A stretch of 64,000 bases of DNA from Ferrimonas marina. Its GTDB lineage: Bacteria; Pseudomonadota; Gammaproteobacteria; Enterobacterales; Shewanellaceae. Position numbers and translations under genes: made by a program. Below the pieces are notes generated by a model. It was not told the DNA's origin and ran no database searches. It saw only the letters and a list, made by a program, of their open reading frames with translations. Positions 61,419 to 64,000 of this stretch are shown piece by piece (the stretch's first letter is position 1; each line of letters starts with the position of its first letter). The DNA lies in contig NZ_FQXG01000004.1 in assembly GCF_900129905.1 (NCBI RefSeq), positions 186,001 to 250,000 on the forward strand, read 5' to 3'.

Positions 61419-61820
61419 ATGGCAACCACCCCAACCACCTACTCCATCAGCGACTTAGCCCGCGAGTTTGATATCACCACCCGCAGCATTCGTTTCTACG
61501 AAGACCAGGGTCTGCTCAAGCCGCAGCGTAAGGGCCAAACCCGCATCTACAACCTGCAAGACCGGGTGCGCCTCAAGCTGATCCTGCGAGGCAAACGACT
61601 GGGCTTCTCGCTGGCAGAGACCGGCCGCCTGTTCGACCTCTACGACGCCGATCGCTCCAGCAAGACCCAGCTGCACACCATGCTGGAGCTGATATCGGAA
61701 AAGAAGAAAGACCTGCAGCAACAACTGGACGACATCCAGGTGGTGATGATGGAGCTCTCCTCCGCCGAGAACCAGTGCCTGGATGCCTTGGAAAGGATCA
61801 ACCAAACCATTGAGGGTTAA
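61419..61820 (+). CDS. liuR: MerR-family regulator LiuR
   Basis: A 133-residue MerR regulator of branched-chain amino-acid catabolism. The N-terminal winged HTH ([38 protein letters not shown]) and a dimerising coiled coil ([20 protein letters not shown]) match LiuR. It precedes liuA by two bases. ATG 61419 is chosen over an upstream frame that would overlap the operator. Confidence 0.94.
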   Translation: MATTPTTYSISDLAREFDITTRSIRFYEDQGLLKPQRKGQTRIYNLQDRVRLKLILRGKRLGFSLAETGRLFDLYDADRSSKTQLHTMLELISEKKKDLQQQLDDIQVVMMELSSAENQCLDALERINQTIEG

Positions 61821-61822
61821 CC

Positions 61823-62980
61823 ATGTATCTCAATAGCTTCAACTTCGGTCTGGGGCAGACCATCGACATGCTCCGCGACGCGGTACGGGAGTTTGCCCAG
61901 AGCGAGATCGCCCCGCTGGCGGCCCAGATCGACGCCGATAACCAGTTCCCCAACCAGCTCTGGCCTGCCCTTGGCCAGATGGGACTGCTCGGGGTCACGG
62001 TGGACGAGGCCTACGGCGGTGCCAATATGGGATACCTGGCCCACGTGGTGGCGATGGAGGAGATCTCCCGCGCCAGCGCTTCGGTGGGGCTCTCCTACGG
62101 TGCCCACTCCAACCTCTGCGTTAACCAGATCGCTCGCAATGGCAACGAGGCGCAAAGGGCCAAGTACCTGCCCGCGCTGGTCTCCGGCGAAGCGATCGGC
62201 GCCCTGGCGATGAGCGAGCCCAACGCCGGCTCCGACGTGGTATCGATGAAGCTGACCGCCCGCCGCGAAGGCGACGTCTACATCCTCAATGGCAACAAGA
62301 TGTGGATCACCAACGGGCCCGATGCCCACACCTTCGTGATCTACGCCAAGACCGATCCCAAGGGCGGCAGTCGCGGCATCACCGCCTTTATTGTCGAGCG
62401 CGGCACCCCCGGCTTCACCCAGGCACAGAAGCTCGACAAGCTGGGGATGCGTGGCTCCAATACCTGTGAACTGGTGTTTCAGGACTGCCCGGTGCCGGCA
62501 GAAAACGTGCTGGGCCAGGAGGGCGACGGCGTCCGGGTGCTGATGAGCGGCCTGGACTACGAACGGGTGGTGCTGTCCGGCGGACCGCTGGGGATCATGG
62601 CCGCCTGCCTCGACACCGTGCTGCCGTATGTACAACAGCGACAGCAGTTTGACCGCCCCATCGGCCAGTTCCAGCTGGTCCAGGGCAAGCTGGCGGACAT
62701 GTACACCCGCGCCAACGCCGCTCGCAGCTACGTCTACGCCGTGGCTGCCGCCTGCGACCGCGGCGAAACCAGCCGCAAGGACGCCGCCGGCGCCATCCTC
62801 TACAGCGCCGAGCTGGCCACCCAGTTGGCCCTGGATGCGATCCAGCTGCTCGGCGGCAACGGCTACATCAACGAGTACGACACCGGCCGCCTGCTGCGGG
62901 ACGCCAAGCTGTATGAGATCGGCGCGGGCACCTCGGAGATCCGACGCTGGCTGATCGGCCGTGAACTGGTTGCGGAATAA
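61823..62980 (+). CDS. liuA: Isovaleryl-CoA dehydrogenase
   Basis: A 385-residue FAD enzyme oxidising isovaleryl-CoA to 3-methylcrotonyl-CoA in leucine breakdown. Motifs: [70 protein letters not shown] with catalytic Glu247, and [44 protein letters not shown]. Position of the Glu fits IVD rather than short-chain acyl-CoA dehydrogenases. Followed by liuB. Confidence 0.96.
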   Translation: MYLNSFNFGLGQTIDMLRDAVREFAQSEIAPLAAQIDADNQFPNQLWPALGQMGLLGVTVDEAYGGANMGYLAHVVAMEEISRASASVGLSYGAHSNLCVNQIARNGNEAQRAKYLPALVSGEAIGALAMSEPNAGSDVVSMKLTARREGDVYILNGNKMWITNGPDAHTFVIYAKTDPKGGSRGITAFIVERGTPGFTQAQKLDKLGMRGSNTCELVFQDCPVPAENVLGQEGDGVRVLMSGLDYERVVLSGGPLGIMAACLDTVLPYVQQRQQFDRPIGQFQLVQGKLADMYTRANAARSYVYAVAAACDRGETSRKDAAGAILYSAELATQLALDAIQLLGGNGYINEYDTGRLLRDAKLYEIGAGTSEIRRWLIGRELVAE

Positions 62981-62989
62981 GGAGCTGCC

Positions 62990-64000
62990 GTGAGCCACAT
63001 CCAATCGCAATACCAGGCGGGGGATCCCGCCAACCGGGCCCGCCACGATGCCATGGCCACCCTGATGGCCGACCTGCACGACAAGCTGGCGCAGATCCTG
63101 CCCGGAGGTTCGGAAAGCGCCCGCCAGCGTCACCAGGGCCGGGGCAAGCTGTTGCCGCGGGAGCGGGTTGAGCGGCTGCTGGATCCCGGCGCCCCCTTCC
63201 TGGAGATCGGCCAGATGGCTGCCTACCAGGTCTACGAGGACGTGGTCCCCGCTGCCGGCGTGATCGCCGGCATCGGTCGGGTCAGCGGCGTGGAGTGCAT
63301 GATCGTGGCCAATGACGCCACGGTTAAGGGGGGCACCTACTACCCCCTGACGGTAAAGAAACACCTGCGGGCCCAGGAGATCGCCCAGCGCTGTCACCTG
63401 CCCTGCATCTACCTGGTGGACTCCGGCGGTGCCTTCCTGCCCCGCCAGGATGAGGTGTTCCCAGACCGGGACCACTTCGGTCGCATCTTCTTCAACCAGG
63501 CCCAGATGTCGGCGGCGGGGATCCCGCAGATCGCCGTGGTGATGGGGCTGTGCACCGCCGGTGGCGCCTATGTGCCGGCCATGGCGGATGAGTCCATCAT
63601 GGTACGGGAGCAGGCCAGCATCTTCCTGGCCGGGCCGCCGCTGGTGAAGGCCGCCACCGGCGAGAGCATCAGCGCCGAGGACCTCGGTGGTGGCCGGGTC
63701 CACACCGAGATCTCCGGGGTGGCCGATCACCTGGCCGACAACGATGAGCATGCCCTGCAGCTGGCCCGCCAGGTGGTGTCCCGACTCAACCATCGCAAGG
63801 CCGCACCACTGCAGCCGCAACCTGTGCTGCCACCGCGCTTCGATCCGCAGGAGCTGTACGGCATCGTCGGTACCGATCTGAAGAAACCCTTCGAGGTACG
63901 GGAGGTGATCGCCCGGCTGGTGGACGACTCCGCCTTTGATGAGTTCAAGGCCCGCTTCGGCCCCACCCTGGTGTGTGGCTTTGCCAACCTGCACGGCTAC
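62990..64000 (+). CDS. liuB: Methylcrotonyl-CoA carboxylase carboxyltransferase subunit, 5' part
   Basis: The first 337 codons of the beta subunit (usual length about 535), open to the window edge. A GTG start at 62990 follows TAAGGAGC. The sequence shows the carboxyltransferase pattern [52 protein letters not shown] and [20 protein letters not shown]. With the biotin subunit (expected just downstream) it carboxylates 3-methylcrotonyl-CoA. Confidence 0.95.
   Translation, partial: MSHIQSQYQAGDPANRARHDAMATLMADLHDKLAQILPGGSESARQRHQGRGKLLPRERVERLLDPGAPFLEIGQMAAYQVYEDVVPAAGVIAGIGRVSGVECMIVANDATVKGGTYYPLTVKKHLRAQEIAQRCHLPCIYLVDSGGAFLPRQDEVFPDRDHFGRIFFNQAQMSAAGIPQIAVVMGLCTAGGAYVPAMADESIMVREQASIFLAGPPLVKAATGESISAEDLGGGRVHTEISGVADHLADNDEHALQLARQVVSRLNHRKAAPLQPQPVLPPRFDPQELYGIVGTDLKKPFEVREVIARLVDDSAFDEFKARFGPTLVCGFANLHGY

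Noticed and set aside
61817-63994. A 725-codon minus-strand frame opposite liuA and liuB
   Set aside because: It is antisense to two clear enzyme genes, and its composition (His, Gly, Gln, Val rich) is typical of antisense shadows in GC-rich DNA.

Overview
The window looks like chromosomal DNA of a marine, respiratory gammaproteobacterium of the Shewanella/Ferrimonas type. This is inferred from gene content, not from a marker gene: a pentaheme ammonia-forming nitrite reductase (NrfA), menaquinone synthesis (MenA), a LiuR-controlled leucine catabolism operon, RfaH, TesB and an AbgT transporter, in DNA that is clearly GC-rich outside the first 20 kb. No rRNA, tRNA, CRISPR array or recognisable transposase was seen.

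Region 1 (1-23482, all minus strand) is one surface-polysaccharide locus. In transcription order it holds rfaH, a long leader with a JUMPstart/ops-like element, wecA, a lipoprotein, a KpsD-type exporter, kpsM, kpsT and a KpsE-type protein. Then follow rfbB, rfbA, an SGNH hydrolase, a sulfotransferase, wecE, a 1147-residue glycosyltransferase/hydrolase/sulfotransferase fusion, a second sulfotransferase, several glycosyltransferases, glf, and more glycosyltransferases running off the left edge. The inferred product starts on undecaprenyl-P-P-GlcNAc, contains dTDP-Fuc4N-derived sugar and galactofuranose, is probably sulfated, and leaves through an ABC-type exporter. About 5.2-14.5 kb is strikingly AT-rich and probably acquired horizontally.

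The most unusual signal is a short TPR-like module. It recurs at the C-terminus of the lone sulfotransferase, at both ends of the 1147-residue fusion, at the N-terminus of the KpsE-like protein, and at the C-terminus of a 337-residue hydrolase encoded 9 kb outside the locus (32436-33449). The hydrolase module itself occurs three times (in the fusion, at 32436 and at 38614). The 32436 copy sits in an AT-rich insert between two imperfect ~127-bp direct copies of the 3' end and terminator of an MFS gene. Together these suggest a modular set of polysaccharide-tailoring enzymes that dock on the export machine through a common helical tag.

Region 2 (23.5-46.6 kb) is ordinary GC-rich chromosome. It carries a POT peptide transporter, an RssB-like response regulator, an MlaA-like protein, a FliK-like/FlhB-C-like pair, a secreted protein behind a GEMM-type c-di-GMP riboswitch candidate, an MFS transporter, nrfA, an AEC transporter, rhlE, a peroxiredoxin, thioesterases, an AbgT transporter, an ibpA-type small heat-shock gene with a possible RNA thermometer, rpiA, a glutathione peroxidase, and an aldehyde dehydrogenase/TetR pair.

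Region 3 (46.9-50.7 kb) holds two tandem paralogues of an unrecognised secreted protein. Region 4 (50.9-64 kb) holds serA, a LuxR-type regulator, an aldo/keto reductase, a YbaY-like lipoprotein, an AGCS symporter behind a tandem glycine riboswitch, tesB, an SDR lacking the usual catalytic lysine, menA, a propionyl-CoA-synthetase-like gene, and the start of the liuR-liuA-liuB operon, which runs off the right edge.
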